Positions 12,571 through 25,057 of a stretch of 64,000 nt of DNA are shown piece by piece (position 1 is the first letter of the stretch; each line of letters opens with the position of its first letter). The notes under the pieces were generated by a model. It was not told where the DNA came from. It did no database searches and saw only the letters and a list, made by a program, of their open reading frames with translations. The translations under genes and the position numbers were made by a program. The DNA is from Agrocybe praecox (taxonomy: Eukaryota; Basidiomycota; Agaricomycetes; Agaricales; Agrocybaceae): positions 372,001 to 436,000 of the forward strand of contig OZ024845.1 of assembly GCA_964017145.1 (NCBI GenBank), in the 5' to 3' direction.

Positions 12571-14879
12571 ATAATTTTTTTAGTGGTACTGTAGTGTATT
12601 ATGTAGTGCCCGTGTACTTACACAAAAATAGACACGGCTAAGTTTTTTTTTTTCAGAGATGTGCGACAGGAAAAACAAGAATAACATTAACAAAAAAAAA
12701 ACAATATATGTACATGTATTAATGATTACATCTAAGTACGTGAAGGGAAAGTAAGCGCTCAATATTTTTGAAAGACAGCATGCGAATACTCAGTACGGAC
12801 CTTGAAACCATCATTCCTCGACGCGCAGAATTGTACAAAAAAAAATTTGAATGTGAAAAACGTAAACAATCAAGCTAGAAGTCTGGAAATGAGTTTAAGA
12901 TTTATATCATTTAAAACATTATACTTTGATTACATATTGATATGATTGAAAAATAAGAGAAGAGTCTGAGCGAAGGGGGAAAGATGGACCGAAACTGGGA
13001 ACAAACACAACAGCGAGGAAGACAAGGAAAGGCAGAGCAAACTAAGGGCTTTTCTCGCGTCATGTTTGTCCTCAAGTGAAGCTGATGACTGGCACGGAAA
13101 CGGAAACAGATACCAAGCTGCTTCTGGGGGGTGCGTTGGTATCGGCATCCTCTCCTGCGACTGCGCCTTTCTTTCCCTTTCATGCAACTGCACCATCCTC
13201 TTCTGTGATTCCCCATGCCTGGGATCCTGATCCGCGACGACAGGAATAGGAATAGCGATAGGTCTTGTAGCGCTCGACCTGCCTCTGTGCCGCATCGACA
13301 TTGGTGCTAGAAACGTTGATAGCAGCCTGAGCTTGCGACATATGTGTCTTCGGCTTCGTGAGTGGATGAGGGTGTTGAGCGGAGGAGTGCGTGTGCGTGG
13401 GTGGATGTGCTGGTGCTGCTTCTTGGGTTGGCAGATCTGTACGATGAGGAGACGGATGATATCGATGTATAACTAGATGCTAACATTGTGGGAGAAGTGG
13501 AAGTGGACGATGATGGGGAGAACCAAGACGAAGAGCGGGACGAAGACCCCTTGGACTCTGAATCACTGCCGGGAGAACTCCTCAAGGACGAGATGATGCT
13601 CTTCTGCGCCTGTACCCTGAGGGTATGCGTGCACGTAGGAGGACAAGGAGGAAGGCAGAGCGTGCATTATTTTTTCGTGCTGGCATGTACGTACGTATTC
13701 TGTGGCAGTACGCTATCAATGTTGAATTTAGAAGAACGGAATATCGATATCGTTGTTGTTTTTTCTTAGGTGATGGGATGGGATGGGAGTTAACGTTAGA
13801 TCTTAGATTTTGGGGGGTGTATGTATGCGGAGACATTGACGGAAAAGCCCTTCACAAAAGCGGTCATGCGGCGAGTCTCTCCGAGGGTATTGGTTGCAAT
13901 ACCTGAAGTACAAAGATTCAGATGTATTAGCAGTGCGTCCAATACCAACTAGATACCATAAATATAGGACTTACTTTCCGACAGGCACTCGCAGTCAAGA
14001 TTTTTTTTATTTAGCAAAGCTAGTTTGGATGGTAGACGAAAGGGAAATGTCTGTCGTTACATGGTTGAACAGTCCTAAACGAAGGAGACAGAAGATAACT
14101 ACTGTCGAAGACCACCTAATCATCCAAACATATGGAGAGCATGGCACAGGAAAAAGAAAAGGTACGCATACCCTTTAGAGTCTACTACACTGTCCCTTAG
14201 ACATAGACTAGCCTACTCGAAAGCCTTTAACGGTGAATTGGTGGGATATTCAAGCAACAATCCACCGCAACGAACCTGATATCACAATTACACGAAAGGT
14301 CAGCAAAGTCATGGATGATGATGAGACAGACAGTGAGAATGGGCTTACTTTGGGCTTACTGCAACTAACCCTGACCCACTGAGTTGGCTGGATGACGGAC
14401 TTTCTGACATTTCGGGGTATGGCCAGGCCGCCAAAAGGATTTTAACCTTGCTCTGCAATTCCACATCCAACGTTATGTGAACATTCTGGCAGATAGTGTT
14501 TCAGAGGTTACTACAGAGACCAGCATAGGCACAGCGGTGAAGAAGGGAAAAGTGTCCCAGACGTGGCCGCAAGCACACTTGTGCCTCAGGATAACGAGTG
14601 GGAGACGGAGAGAGAATGATTCAACGTCGCCGAAGGCCGCAGTTCTAGTTAACCCTACATAATTTACCCGGCTAATTAGCTAATTTCATCATTGTTTTTT
14701 CCGGCTGGCAAGCTGCCGGCCAAATTGATATTGTATTTGTTACTGTTTGAGGCAAAGGAACCGGAGCATATCGGTACCATATGGTCAATTTGATGCCATC
14801 ACTGATGGGGGTCAACAAGGGTCAGAGAAAGTCACAGAAAGTCCTCGATTAAAAGGACTCGTTTTTACTTACATAAAAG
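12571..14879. other. Sequence separating two F-box-like halves
   Basis: This stretch is AT-rich at 12580-12900. A minus-strand Ser-rich frame (13585-13307) and an overlapping frame (13301-12930) have no recognised domain. The rest (13840-14880) has only short ORFs. No TIRs, LTRs or target duplications were found at the junctions, so how this DNA came to lie here is not resolved. Confidence 0.4.
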
Positions 14880-15777
14880 ACTCGTAATCTGGGCGCCTCA
14901 GCTCAGGTCTTTAGGAATTACCGCTGGTATTGAGTGCTTCTGGATACGCAACTCTACTGACAGCCCCAAGTTGGAATCCATGTCCACCACCCTTTTGCCA
15001 CGCTTGAAGTACATGGAAGCGAAGATGTCTTTAGAGGCGCTTAATGCGCTTTGGAGCACATCCTCAGCATCTCCTGCAAAAAATTCCTTCATAATTACCG
15101 TATCACAACAATTCTATACCGCGGTCTGTAAACAGGAATTTCAAGAAGCGTTACTACGCATATTCGATCATAACGATGATGTCGATACCACCAGCCCGGA
15201 GAAGACATCGTGGAGCTGGAAACTCATCATTCAACCATTCAACGTGCAGATTCAAACTCTATACAAATCTCCAACGAAAACAATGCAATTCGACTTGAAA
15301 TTCTTCTCTGACTCATCCAATTCATATTTGAGGCCATTCCTTCTCAAATGTTTCACACCTCACCTAGAGCATGCAACCGACTTCTCCTTTGATATCACAG
15401 TTTCCAAAAAGAAATTATCATCGCAGGACCTTGGCGACGCCCTCCTAGAAATGACCGAGGCTACGACCATCACTGTAAACGACAAGTCACTTCAATGGTA
15501 TAACAAAATCGAGGGGTATAGAGACCTTCTCTTTCCAAACTTGAAGATAGTGAAATGTTTAGGATGGGCATATGGAGAAGAGGGATATATGGGCCCGTTG
15601 TTGGTGTTTTTGAAAAGGCGGGCACAAGCTCGAATGGTTCTACCATGCATACACATAGCAAACCAGTACATCAAACTTGCGGGACATATTGAAGAGTTCA
15701 ATCGTATACCAGGCGTGAGGTGGATTTCGAGTGACGAGTTTGGGAAGGAAAAGGAGCTGTACGGGCAGTATATATGA
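14880..15777 (+). pseudogene. F-box-like gene, 3' half only
   Basis: The frame is open from about 14883 (VIWAPQLRSLGI) to a TGA at 15777. It contains LLPRLKYMEAKMSLEALNAL, then LWSTSSASPAK, LLKCFTPHLEHATDFSFDI, LGDALLEMTEATTITVNDKS, LQWYNKIEGYRDLLFPNLK and a C-terminal EFNRIPGVRWISSDE block. These match, in order, the C-terminal two thirds of the copy at 34852-36414. No F-box-like motif precedes it. An internal ATG at 14971 could start a 268-residue product, but this is more likely the tail of a broken gene. Confidence 0.7.
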
Positions 15778-16159
15778 ACATGCATCTTAAAAATCATGCA
15801 AACCCACTGATCCGTGAGAACCACCACGTTGACCGTTTTCCTTCAAGTTTCAATAACAGGAGATTACTCTCCGCGGTGTGTATGAGTGGTAGGTGAAGCA
15901 ATGAATAAGAATTGCTGCCTAAGATGGCGAAGGGTGGGTAGGTTATCCAAGAACGGATATGAGTCCACTCCCAACAAAGGAGAAAGAGTACTTATAGTCC
16001 CATGCCACGGTATGAGGCATGTGAAGAATATGTATGTTCTCGGAAGATATGTTCAAGAAGCTAGAAGATGACGGAGGGCACTTGGAAAAACGAGAACACA
16101 GCCGAGAACATACGTGACGGATCGAGAGCACAGAGGAAGTGTTAATATGTAAGCTCTTC
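15778..16159. other. No gene recognised
   Basis: Short ORFs only. A near-palindrome, GAGAACAC..CGAGAACATACG with upstream TATGTTCTCGG, lies at 16028-16115. Confidence 0.35.
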
Positions 16160-16390
16160 ACAAATGGAGCCGCTCGGCAGCGTTATGACATAGGCTCCCG
16201 ACGTTCGGCATCCGAACATCCTGCCTGGATGATGGTTGGATGATGGTGCTGGAATTCGTAATCCTGGTTTACAACGTCGACGTCTTCCGTTTTCGTCCGC
16301 CACCGTCATAATTTGTCTACGTAACCAGCACCTGTGCCATCACACGATATTCTTGAAGACTCAAATGGCGACGCAAGCTCAAGCTACTGG
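16160..16390 (+). repeat. Direct repeat also found at 29850-30035
   Basis: The two segments share GGTTTACAACGTCGACGTCT, GCCGCTCGGCA and GTCATAAT in the same order and orientation. The left copy carries about 50-70 extra bases. They lie outside the two ends of the large KDZ element, 446 bp to its left and about 160 bp to its right. Confidence 0.65.
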
Positions 16391-16835
16391 GAGTCATGGT
16401 ACAATCAAAACAAAGCCTTGAGGATAACAACGTTCAATATCCGGAAATATTCCTTGTGTCAACCCAATAAGGGTTGTGCCATCGATGGGGAACAATCTTA
16501 ACGTCAACTTTTCCCGTCTGACCTTCGTTCAAGCCGCAGCAACGAGCAAGAGACTGTTACCAATGCACTGGAGTTTACAAATATAGAGGGAAGGTGATAC
16601 TTAGGAAATTATAAAGATAGAGAAAGTTATGATCAAATCCTGCACGTAGACAATAGTTAACTGTATTATGATGGGATCAGTCTCAATATACACGTTGTAG
16701 AATATGACGCACATTTTCCAATTGGTTATGTCGATCATGATACCGTGAAGTATATATTAACTAGTATAGCAATGCGTCATTCGACTATTTTTTACTCTTC
16801 CAGGCGTATATGTCCCTTTCATTAACAAATAGTAG

Positions 16836-16888
16836 GTAACTTCCATAAAAAAAAGGTCAACAAATGGCGGCAAGTTCTTGAGTTCAAT
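16836..16888 (+). repeat. Left TIR of the KDZ element
   Basis: It matches the reverse complement of 29635-29687 from GTAACTTCC through AAGTTCTT(G/A)AGTTCAA. The first 52 positions differ at two or three sites. Weaker similarity may extend a few bases outward (ACAAATA on both sides). Confidence 0.85.
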
Positions 16889-16959
16889 AAATATGAATTA
16901 ATGGCTCAGCTGCAGCATCCTCCCTACTACTACACTCTTTCTGTTGGATAAATCACTGG

Positions 16960-17790
16960 CATTTATCCATCGTCGTTAATCCATGGGTTCAATTTATCCA
17001 TCCGGATTTGATTATTTCACAACCATCAATCCATTCATTGACCCATCTGGTTCGATTATTTCACGCCTGTTAATATATCCACTGATCCATGAATATATGC
17101 GTCCGTTAATCCATCCGCGTTCGATTATTTCGCGTCCATTAATCCATCCCGGTTCGATTATTCTGGCATCCATCAATATGCCCGTTCGATTATTTTGGCG
17201 CGTCTATTAATCCATCCGCGTTCGATTATTTCACGTCCGTTAATCCATCCGTGTTCGATTATTTCGCGTCCGTTAATCCATCCGCGTTCGATTATTTCGC
17301 GTCCATTAATCCATCCCAGTTCGATTATTCTGGCATCTATCAATACGCCCGTTCGATTATTTTGGCGCGTCTATTAATCCATTCGCGTTCGATTATTCTG
17401 GCGCGTCCATTAATCCATCAATACACCTGTTCGATTATTTTGGCGCGTCTATTAATCCATCCGCGTTGGATTATTTCGCGTCCGTTAATCCATCAATACA
17501 CGCTTCCGCGTTCGATTATTCTGGCGCGTCCATTAATCCATCAATACACCTGTTTGATTATTCTGGCGCGTCTATTAATCCATCAGAATTCGATTATTCT
17601 GGCGCGCCTATTAATCCATCAATACACGCTTCCGCGTTCGATTATTTTGGCGCGTCCATTAATCCATCAATACACGCATCTGGGTTCGATTATTCTAGTG
17701 CGTCCGTTAATCCATCAGCATTCACATTAATCCATCAATATATGCGTCTGCGTTCGATTATTTTAATGCGTCCATTAATCCATCAGTTCT
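16960..17790 (+). repeat. Left subterminal minisatellite array
   Basis: About 18 copies of TTAATCCAT(C) are spaced roughly 30-50 bases apart. They alternate with TTCGATTATT(T/C)(C/T)GGCGCGTC segments and, in the right part, CAATACAC(G/C) inserts. Long ORFs through it are a by-product of the repeat. The array sits just inside the left TIR and ends about 115 bp before the transposase stop codon. The core TTAATCCATC is the reverse complement of the core of the right array. Confidence 0.85.
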
Positions 17791-17905
17791 AATAATATTC
17801 CGAGTCTACCCAACTTGTTCTATGTATATAGACTTATGTTATCTGACGTATTTGTGCCTCCGTGATAATGCATATTTGTTTAAGCTGAGTTACATGCATG
17901 CTATG

Positions 17906-20900
17906 CTACGACGCAATGTTGGACCTAGACCTTGGGTAACATTCCACCATTATTTCTCCATCGCGCTCTCCGATTAGACCAAGTTTGACTGGCATACCAT
18001 CCCATTTCCGAATGCAGTGCATGCCCATAGTCTTACATCTCTCCATCTGCTGGTATGCATAGCTCCGCTTTCCTTCAAACAGAACTCCTCTGGAAAGTGC
18101 TTCTACGCTAAGTAGTGCACCATGCTGTTGCTGTGATGTAATGTGTCTGTGTGAATATTCATTCGTACGCGCCATCCATTGATTCGACTGATATTTGAAC
18201 GACTTGATGACGCGATTCATTTCCTCCCTGAGGAGGAGACACTCCTCTTGCCATCGATGAGCACGAGCTCGTGCCTTGCACCATTCTACTCTCAGAGCTG
18301 TTACAAAATTAGTGACAACATTATTCTGATGTGTAAAGGCAGTCTTACCGTCATTACTTTGATTGTCACCATCCTGATAACCTTGGACGGTCCAGATCCA
18401 TTTTAGCTTCTTTCGACCCTCAGCCCCATCATTATCCATGGACGTGAGGCCTTCTAGATCGGAGTCTTGGAGCTCACGTAGTCTTGTGTCCCACCTTGAC
18501 TCCAATAGCGGCCCCGAAAGCACCATCAGCGCTTCTCGAATTCGGCGATATTTGTTCGCTGTTTCGTTAATTCGCAATCGAACACTTTCCAGCAGACTTT
18601 GACTACGCAAGTTCATGCGCTGACCACGTGCAAGTCTATCTTTGGATTTGTACATCTGAGAACGCATTAGGAGCAATCCTCGCAACTCGTTGAGAGCGTT
18701 CTCGGCATGTGAGATTCTCAGATCAAACTCGTGGCGTAGAAGTCGAATGTCACACGCAGCACGACCATAGATTTGGGAGGGGAGAAAAAGATCCAGATTT
18801 TGCACAGAGGAAGGAGTTCCACCTCCTTCTCGGTCCAGTCGTGCGCGTAGTAGAGCAACTGAAGGCATGTATAATTTCTGAATGTCAAACCATGCTTCGA
18901 TTCGTCGACGTAGAGCATTGGAGCGCTCAATAATTTTGGCCTGAGCCAGGTCGGATGGGCGCAAACTTAATTGCCCTATATCAAATGTCAAACGACGTCT
19001 GAAAATATCATGTCATTGAATGTTTTATGTTAAAATTCAATATTATACTTGCTGGTGATCCTCAAATTCGAGACCTTGATAGATTAACATGCTCAGGGAT
19101 ACCTCATCGTGCAACTGAGCTCTGCTTGCGTCAGTTCTTTTCGCATTCTCCAAGTCCTTAGCATCTTCATTGGCTAAACGAAGGCGTACTTGAGCGTCCA
19201 ATATCACTGATATTCATTTTAATAGACAGTTCTATAGCTACACAGTTTCTTTATCATCTGGCTCACCAGTTCGATGGTTGAAAAATGGGTTCGTCTGGCT
19301 CCTGTCTGCTTCCCATACCCAGCAAAGTTGGGTCCAAGATGATGTCAATGCGGCGGGAAGTGCAGCATTGAATTCCAGGAACGCATCTACGTGTTCTAAG
19401 CGGCATTCAATAGCCTCTTGAGCCTTGCGAAGCAGTGAGTCGGCTGGTAGTATCATTGTGTTGAGTAAACTTTCTAGAACAAATGTGGAATTAAAATTTA
19501 ACTACCTAAACCGGTTACTTTCCTCCAGTTATAATCTCCAAAATGGTCGTCCAGTGTATCACGCCGAGAGCCCGGGGCCATTTCCTTTGTACTGTTTGCA
19601 ACCCTGTTGCTGTTTGCCCATCCGCGTTCAGGAGCCTCGCCGTCCGTCCTTCCAACAGAAGGAACCAAATTGAATGAGTAATCAATCTGGCACTGAGATA
19701 TATGGGCGGGAAGATGGAATTTCGGAACAAGGTACGTCACGTCAACGGACTGAGAAGAGATAGGGTTCGGTGGATATATCGTGCAACGCTTCTCAATGTT
19801 GCGTGACCATTGACATGCGATGTCGTAGGATACAACGAGACGTGGTGGTAGATTCTGTCGGAGACTGGAAAGGAAGAAATAATCCATGTTGACATATCTA
19901 GGCTTTGTTATAAGTAAAATCACATTTTTTCGTTATGCAGGACATGAACCTTTCTCCTTTTTGAAGGTCTCCAACCGAGGTAGGCCTCTTCATATCATGC
20001 CGGATGCACTCTCCTCCTGTGCCGCATCCCGATGCAGCTGTTCCTTTTCCGCCCCGCATACTGGCCGACTTGATGGCATCGTGGTTGTTGCAAGTACTTT
20101 TGTCGTCTGGAACGAGAGTGTCATAACGTTCGAGGTATTTTTTGAAATTGCTGTTCTCAACGACGTAGGCATATCCATGGTTTAGTCCGGGATCCCGCTC
20201 CTCTGATGAAACATTCAAACATTTGAGACGGAAATTAGCATCAAGGCCAATGAATAGCGTATACAGCCACCTTCATATGTTAAGACTTTTATTAGTTTGT
20301 TGGAATATTTCCAGGACTCACTCACCGATCAGATTCAGAAATTCCTTCCATTGTAGGTGGCATATTCACACCGGGGATGGGGCATGCAGGACAGATGACA
20401 GCGCATTCGCCTTCGCTTGTTCCGTTCACTCCACTTTTGGAATGGCCGCGCCCCATTCTTTTCAACAATCTTATGTGTCTCCATTCACGAACAATTCGCA
20501 GGAATGCATGATATCGATCCTAATTAGAGATTAGTTGATGCCGTACCACATGCGAGAGTCAAGCTCTTACTGGAAGCTCCACAGTGCCCGTATTATTTGT
20601 TCTTCGAGCTAGAGAGGAATAAAATTCGAATGCGGATATCTTCGAGGTAAAGTTGAGCATCTGGAATATGTCTAGAACATTGAAGGTGGCGGCTGTGCGA
20701 GGATCTATAGTCGTGGACGGAAATAACTTGGCCCGAAGAAGTTGAATATATTTTGGGATTGACTGTTGACATCCGCAGTAATTCAAGTGGACCTTTTGTA
20801 TCCCATTTGAGTCGATAATCGTAAAGTCATCATGATATGCTCTTATTGGGAGGTCACAAACATTGGTCTTAGGATGTCCAAGTTGAATGCGAAGACCCAG

Positions 20901-21671
20901 GGATCCGAGTGTTACCTTTTCAAAGAAAGCGCCGTTCCACTTCTAAAAATAAAACCATAGGAATCAGAGGTCGATTTTGAATTTGATAATAAGCGAAGCA
21001 TCTACCTTGGCACGATGAAGCGGGTTAGCCATATGCTTTATAACGAAGCAGGAAGCGCAGAATATACGTATATCGTGGCAATCCTCACAACGGTATCCAT
21101 TACAGGTGCTCGAGAAAATCGATGCGCATTGGTGTCCCGCACACGTAGATTGATCAAATAGGTCACCCCGACCTTCAAGTCTGAGCAGTTCATCGACATA
21201 CAAGTCAATGTATGGAAGCCAAATTTGAAGAAGATGATCCTAAGACTCATAGAATATGAGATCAATTGACAGATATACGCTCAAAAAACCTACTGCTTGT
21301 GTACGATTCTTTTTAGGTGCACCAACGGTCTCCCGCATGCCAATTGTTTCGAGCTCGATCACCCGAGAGTCGTAGATATCAATCTCGTCATTCTCTAGAA
21401 TCTCTATGTCAGGGTTTGCACTTTCATTTCGAGTATGAACCGAGGGTAAATGGGTTGCAGTAGCACCGCTGACAGACGCCTGCGGCCCAGGTGGAGGGTC
21501 CAATGTTGAACCTTCAATTGGTTTGAACACACGTATTGCTCGCTGATCACTTTCGTAGTGTGTTGTACGCTCTCGAAATACAGGCGCTGCCCGATGGGTG
21601 CTGAAATCGGAGATGTCGGAGTCACCGCCTCGCTTTTTAGACTTAGTGGGGGGCTTGGGTTTTGGATTCAT
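17906..21671 (-). CDS. CxC2-type KDZ transposase
   Basis: There are ten exons with small GT..AG introns and about 1,100 residues. The start at 21671 gives a basic, Ser/Pro-rich N-terminus. Exon 2 holds DHLLQIWLPYIDLYVDELLR and a cysteine cluster (C..HQC..C.GYRCEDC....FCASCF), the CxC2 zinc region. Exon 3 has LGLRIQLGHP and LNYCGCQQS, typical of this family. The KDZ core follows: LFIGLDANFRLK (first Asp, near 20250), VVSYDIACQW (second Asp, near 19825) and GRTDGEAPERGWANSN (Glu, near 19620). Thus the catalytic triad appears intact. The C-terminal 400 residues are helical and charged with an LRVEWCKARARAHRW stretch. No frameshift was found and each junction keeps frame, so the gene may be active. 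It stops at 17906, next to the left repeat array. Confidence 0.88.
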
Positions 21672-21747
21672 CGTTGTGGGATACGATTGAAAGAGATAGT
21701 AAGTAGTACTACTGATTACTAGGTATACAGAGTGGGTGCTTATATAT

Positions 21748-22616
21748 CTAGCTAAATAATGCTTCAAAAGGGGGCTTTTGAGAACGACAGCGGGGAATGT
21801 CGATAAATGGGGGATGTCCTCCTGTGGTCATTGTGGCAATATTACGCTTGCGTTTAATTTGGGGTCTCTGAGGATAATGGCTGTTTTTGTTCGCACACTT
21901 TAAGCAACAGTTACGAGAGTGCTTACCACAACCATTCCCGCCCTCACTTCGCAGCATTCCATGTACCTCTGCCACGTCATTGTGAAGTCGTCAACTTTGA
22001 TGCCATGGTACGAGGCAGACCAAAATAGGTCTAACTTGATAGCCTGAATGCGCGTTCAAAATGCGTATATATAAATTAACACGAGACAAGACACAGTGAT
22101 AAGCAACACATACCGCTATTACGAGGTCCCGAGTATATTCCAATAGCTCCTCGTCGCCATCAAAGCTCGAGAGCTTAAGCCTCCATCGGATAAACCATAG
22201 CGTAAGTACCCTTGACATGAAATCCTTTTCCTCTCCCAGAATCTTCGCTTTTTTATAATACGGGCCAAGACCCAGTATAAGTTCAACCTGGGCTTGTCGA
22301 ACATCCGGGATTGGCTTCAATATTTGAGCCACATTGAGAAACTATATTTCATTACATTCAGCAAATAACTCTTGAGTAGAAAATGCTCACATAAGGCATT
22401 GGTATTTGGGGTTCAAAGTGACGAGAGAGTGGTGGAGTTAAAGATGAGCTTCAAAGTTACAGGTTGGGGGTGGAAAGAGGGATGAAAGTATGAAGCCAAA
22501 TGGATGAGTGTATTGAAGTCTTGCATCGTCAATGCCCGCACTTTAGTAATCAGAGGTGTCAAGAACTCGGAAGTTGCTGTGGAAATTTGGATTGAGGGCT
22601 GAGCGGAAATGAGCAA
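21748..22616 (-). CDS. Unrecognised ~190-residue helical protein, KDZ-element gene
   Basis: Four exons join in frame. Exon 1 is MLISAQPSIQ..TMQDFNTLIHLASYFHPSFH. Exon 2 begins FLNVAQILKPIPDVRQAQVE and holds LILGLGPYYKKAKIL and LWFIRWRLKLSSFDGDEELL. Exon 3 is AIKLDLFWSASYHGIKVDDF with TWQRYMECCEVRAG. Exon 4 is a basic tail, RPQIKRKRN, ending at a TAG at 21748. It lies only 76 bp upstream of the transposase ATG and in the same direction, so the two may share expression. No enzyme motif, signal peptide or membrane segment is visible. It may be a transposase partner or regulator, but that is inference from position alone. Confidence 0.6.
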
Positions 22617-23029
22617 GTCGGAGGTTTTGAATTTATTGAACTTTCCTTTGGAATTTAGCTCGGTAGAAATCGAGCGGAAATGAAATCCATCGGATACAGA
22701 CGTACATGGAAGACATACATGGAAGGCGATTTGGATTTATTGAACTTTCCTTTGGATTTATTGAACATCGGGAACTTGGCGACATGGCGGGGAAAGCTAA
22801 ATATAGCTCGGTAGGCGTCCAGTCAGTAGAAATGTTTTTAAAATATATATAGAGACCCGCTCATGGTATAGTTTGCCGAACCAAATACATATTTATGTAG
22901 AGAAAAAATATACCTTTTATATGATACCATTTCCATGTTGATTGGTCCTCAATTGAGTAAAAGTCAGAACACTGCTGAAATGTGCAGATACTCAAACACG
23001 ATTTACCATCGTAAACTCGAACGGCCACC

Positions 23030-23668
23030 ATGGGTCGTCCACGATTGTACCACACAAGCGAAGAAAAGGAAAAGGCCAATCGATCTAAAAGCAAGCGTCA
23101 TTATGAGAAGTATGTTAAGCATCTTATTTGGTGAAAAATACTTATTTATTGTACCAGGATAAAAGATGATTTACTTGCCAAGTGCCGAAAAGCGCGAGCA
23201 CAGTCCAAAAAAGACACCGTCCCGTACGCTAATAATGAAGTTGGACATATGCACGCATCAGACGTCGACCAAGCAGCTGGTATACATGTATCCGACGTCG
23301 ACCGAGCAGTTGCGGTTTGGATCGAACGTTCAAAATGTATTCAAAGACGCCTACATTCTCAATCGAAGGGGTCAAACGTCGATTATCTCGAGCGCTTATA
23401 CTGGAAATATATTCGAGATAAAGATAATACATCTATCAACGACGAATTATCTGCACTTCAACTCCTACGCGACGCTATGTACCGTTATCAAGACAAAATC
23501 CTTTCGCTTGTGGGAGTTAATGAAGATTACCGACAAGTCAAGGAAATCACAGTGGAAGTCCTTAACGCGCTTAACTGGGTCGACGAGCTTTATGTGTACA
23601 CATACCTTGGGATAGAGGAATTCCAACAGACCTATAGCAATAGGGAGTTCATGTATCAGACAAAGTAA
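23030..23668 (+). CDS. Small GRPR-type basic/coiled protein, KDZ-element gene
   Basis: The ATG at 23030 gives MGRPRLYHTSEEKEKANRSK, a GRPR start (AT-hook-like) followed by a charged helix. A 48-nt intron (23110-23157) joins in frame to IKDDLLAKCRKARAQSKKD. The second exon runs to a TAA at 23668 and has WIERSKCIQRRLHSQSKG, LYWKYIRDKD and LLRDAMYRYQDKI, predicted to be mostly helical. The total is about 196 residues. The N-terminal GRPxLYHTxEEK pattern is one I recall from many small basidiomycete proteins with no assigned role; this was not checked. GRPR at the very start suggests minor-groove DNA contact. The gene points away from the transposase. Confidence 0.65.
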
Positions 23669-23816
23669 TGCGAAAACAACGATATATTTTTATGAGGTGC
23701 TTGGCAGATGTCTACATATACATGAAGCGGGAAGGTACATTGGACTAGGGAGAGGAGCGGATATATATGAGGGATGGGTAGACAACGCGAGGCAAAGTAG
23801 ATACGACAAAAAGTGC

Positions 23817-24628
23817 TTAATGGAGGACAACGACGAGATTGTTGGCAAGAGCATCCTGGAAGGCTTTGGAGGCGTCCTCATACGAGCTGTAGCGTTTGAA
23901 GCTGCCGTGGGAGACGCCTGAGACGTAGCTTACGGCCTCGGTGCTGCATTAATATTATAATGAGATGATAGAGACAGAGAATAGTATGTAAGAATCACTC
24001 ATGAAGTACGGAAAATTCCCACTTTGAGACCCGCAGTGACAACATAATGTGGGACTCGCACAAAAGAAGTGGCCGGCTCATCATCATCAAGAGCGATGAC
24101 TCCAGAGGAGTCAGTGTCCTTGGTGGTGGCAGCAGCGATGGTGTCCTGGGCGGTGGCAGTGGCCGCGATGGTGTCCTGGGTGATGGTGGTGGTAGCCGCG
24201 ATGGTGTCCTGAGTGGTAGCAGAGGAGGGTCCCCATGGCGAACCTACGAGAAATGTATTAGCAGGAATAGAGAGTTCTGATATGGGAAAAAACTCACGAC
24301 GCAAGACGCCCATAGTGCGTACAGCAGGCTGCTTGCCATGTTGGTCGTCACTACCTTGGTCGTCACCACCTTGGTCGTCACTACCACCTTTGGTTTCCTT
24401 TTCCGATGCAGGGGTAGCTCCTATGGCATATAATTTAGAGGTTTTTAACATAGTTAAAGAAGAAGACGTACCTGGAGCCGGCTCCTTAGCGCTACCAGTA
24501 GCGTCGGGAGCACGAGGCGTAATACTGACCTTGACGTCCAAGCCCATAGCGCGAAAATCGTCAATCAGTTGAGTGAAGGTCCTCGTGCCGAAGCAGCTGT
24601 CCGCAAGGTCAGGGAGAGTGTGAGTCAT
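23817..24628 (-). CDS. RNase H1 N-terminal (viroplasmin-like) domain protein
   Basis: The start is at 24628 (MTHTLPDLADSCFGTRTFTQ). Canonical introns follow (GTACGT..ATAG near 24425-24472 and GTGAGT..GTAG near 24243-24296). The middle is low-complexity: DDQGxDDQ, then four QDTIAA(T/A) repeats. The C-terminal domain reads VPHYVVTAGLKVGIFRT, then EAVSYVSGVSHGSFKRYSSY and EDASKAFQDALANNLVVVLH, stopping at 23817. This matches the hybrid-binding fold (YxVxxGxxxGIF...V.G.S...FK.....A...F) found at the N-terminus of RNase H1 and in viroplasmins, which binds RNA/DNA hybrid. No catalytic RNase H domain follows. The last intron (24002-23944) begins ATGAGT where GTGAGT is expected; without splicing the frame ends after FRTS and the domain is cut. 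Confidence 0.65.
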
Positions 24629-25057
24629 AGCAGTTTACTGAGCGTGCGTGAAATGTAAAGAAGTGGGTTGGATAGTGAAGGTCGCCGGTTTAGCGCTGCA
24701 TTTATACCACAAAAGCGAAACGGGCCGTGTGAACACAACATAAGCAGCTGTACAGTTCATTCTGTAGCAAACGCCGTCGACGGAGGGTTTCTGGTACGTG
24801 TTAGAAGAGACGGAAAGAAATATAGAAGTCGCGGAAAGAGAGTCGCGCCGTTGGCAGCGGAATTTCGGGTCACATGTGCGTGTCTAGACTGCTTCCCTGG
24901 TAGGCGTTCCGATGTACACAAAATACTCCAAACTTGCCAGTAAAACGCATACCTTGAAAAAATCATCGCTGCCCAGCGCGCTAATTAACCGAGTCCTAAA
25001 AGCAGTTCAGTTCCTTTTCATCATCAAAAAAACATAAATTAACCTAATCATCACTAG

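Noticed and set aside
12930..13585. Ser-rich minus-strand gene
   Set aside because: Two overlapping frames without a recognisable domain or consistent splice sites; not supported as a gene.
16960..17790. Possible CRISPR-like array
   Set aside because: The repeats are short, variable and without unique spacers of constant length; the context is a fungal transposon. It is a minisatellite.
17251..17792. Plus-strand ORFs of 108-159 codons in the left array
   Set aside because: Low-complexity translations of the tandem repeat in several frames; no start context or introns.
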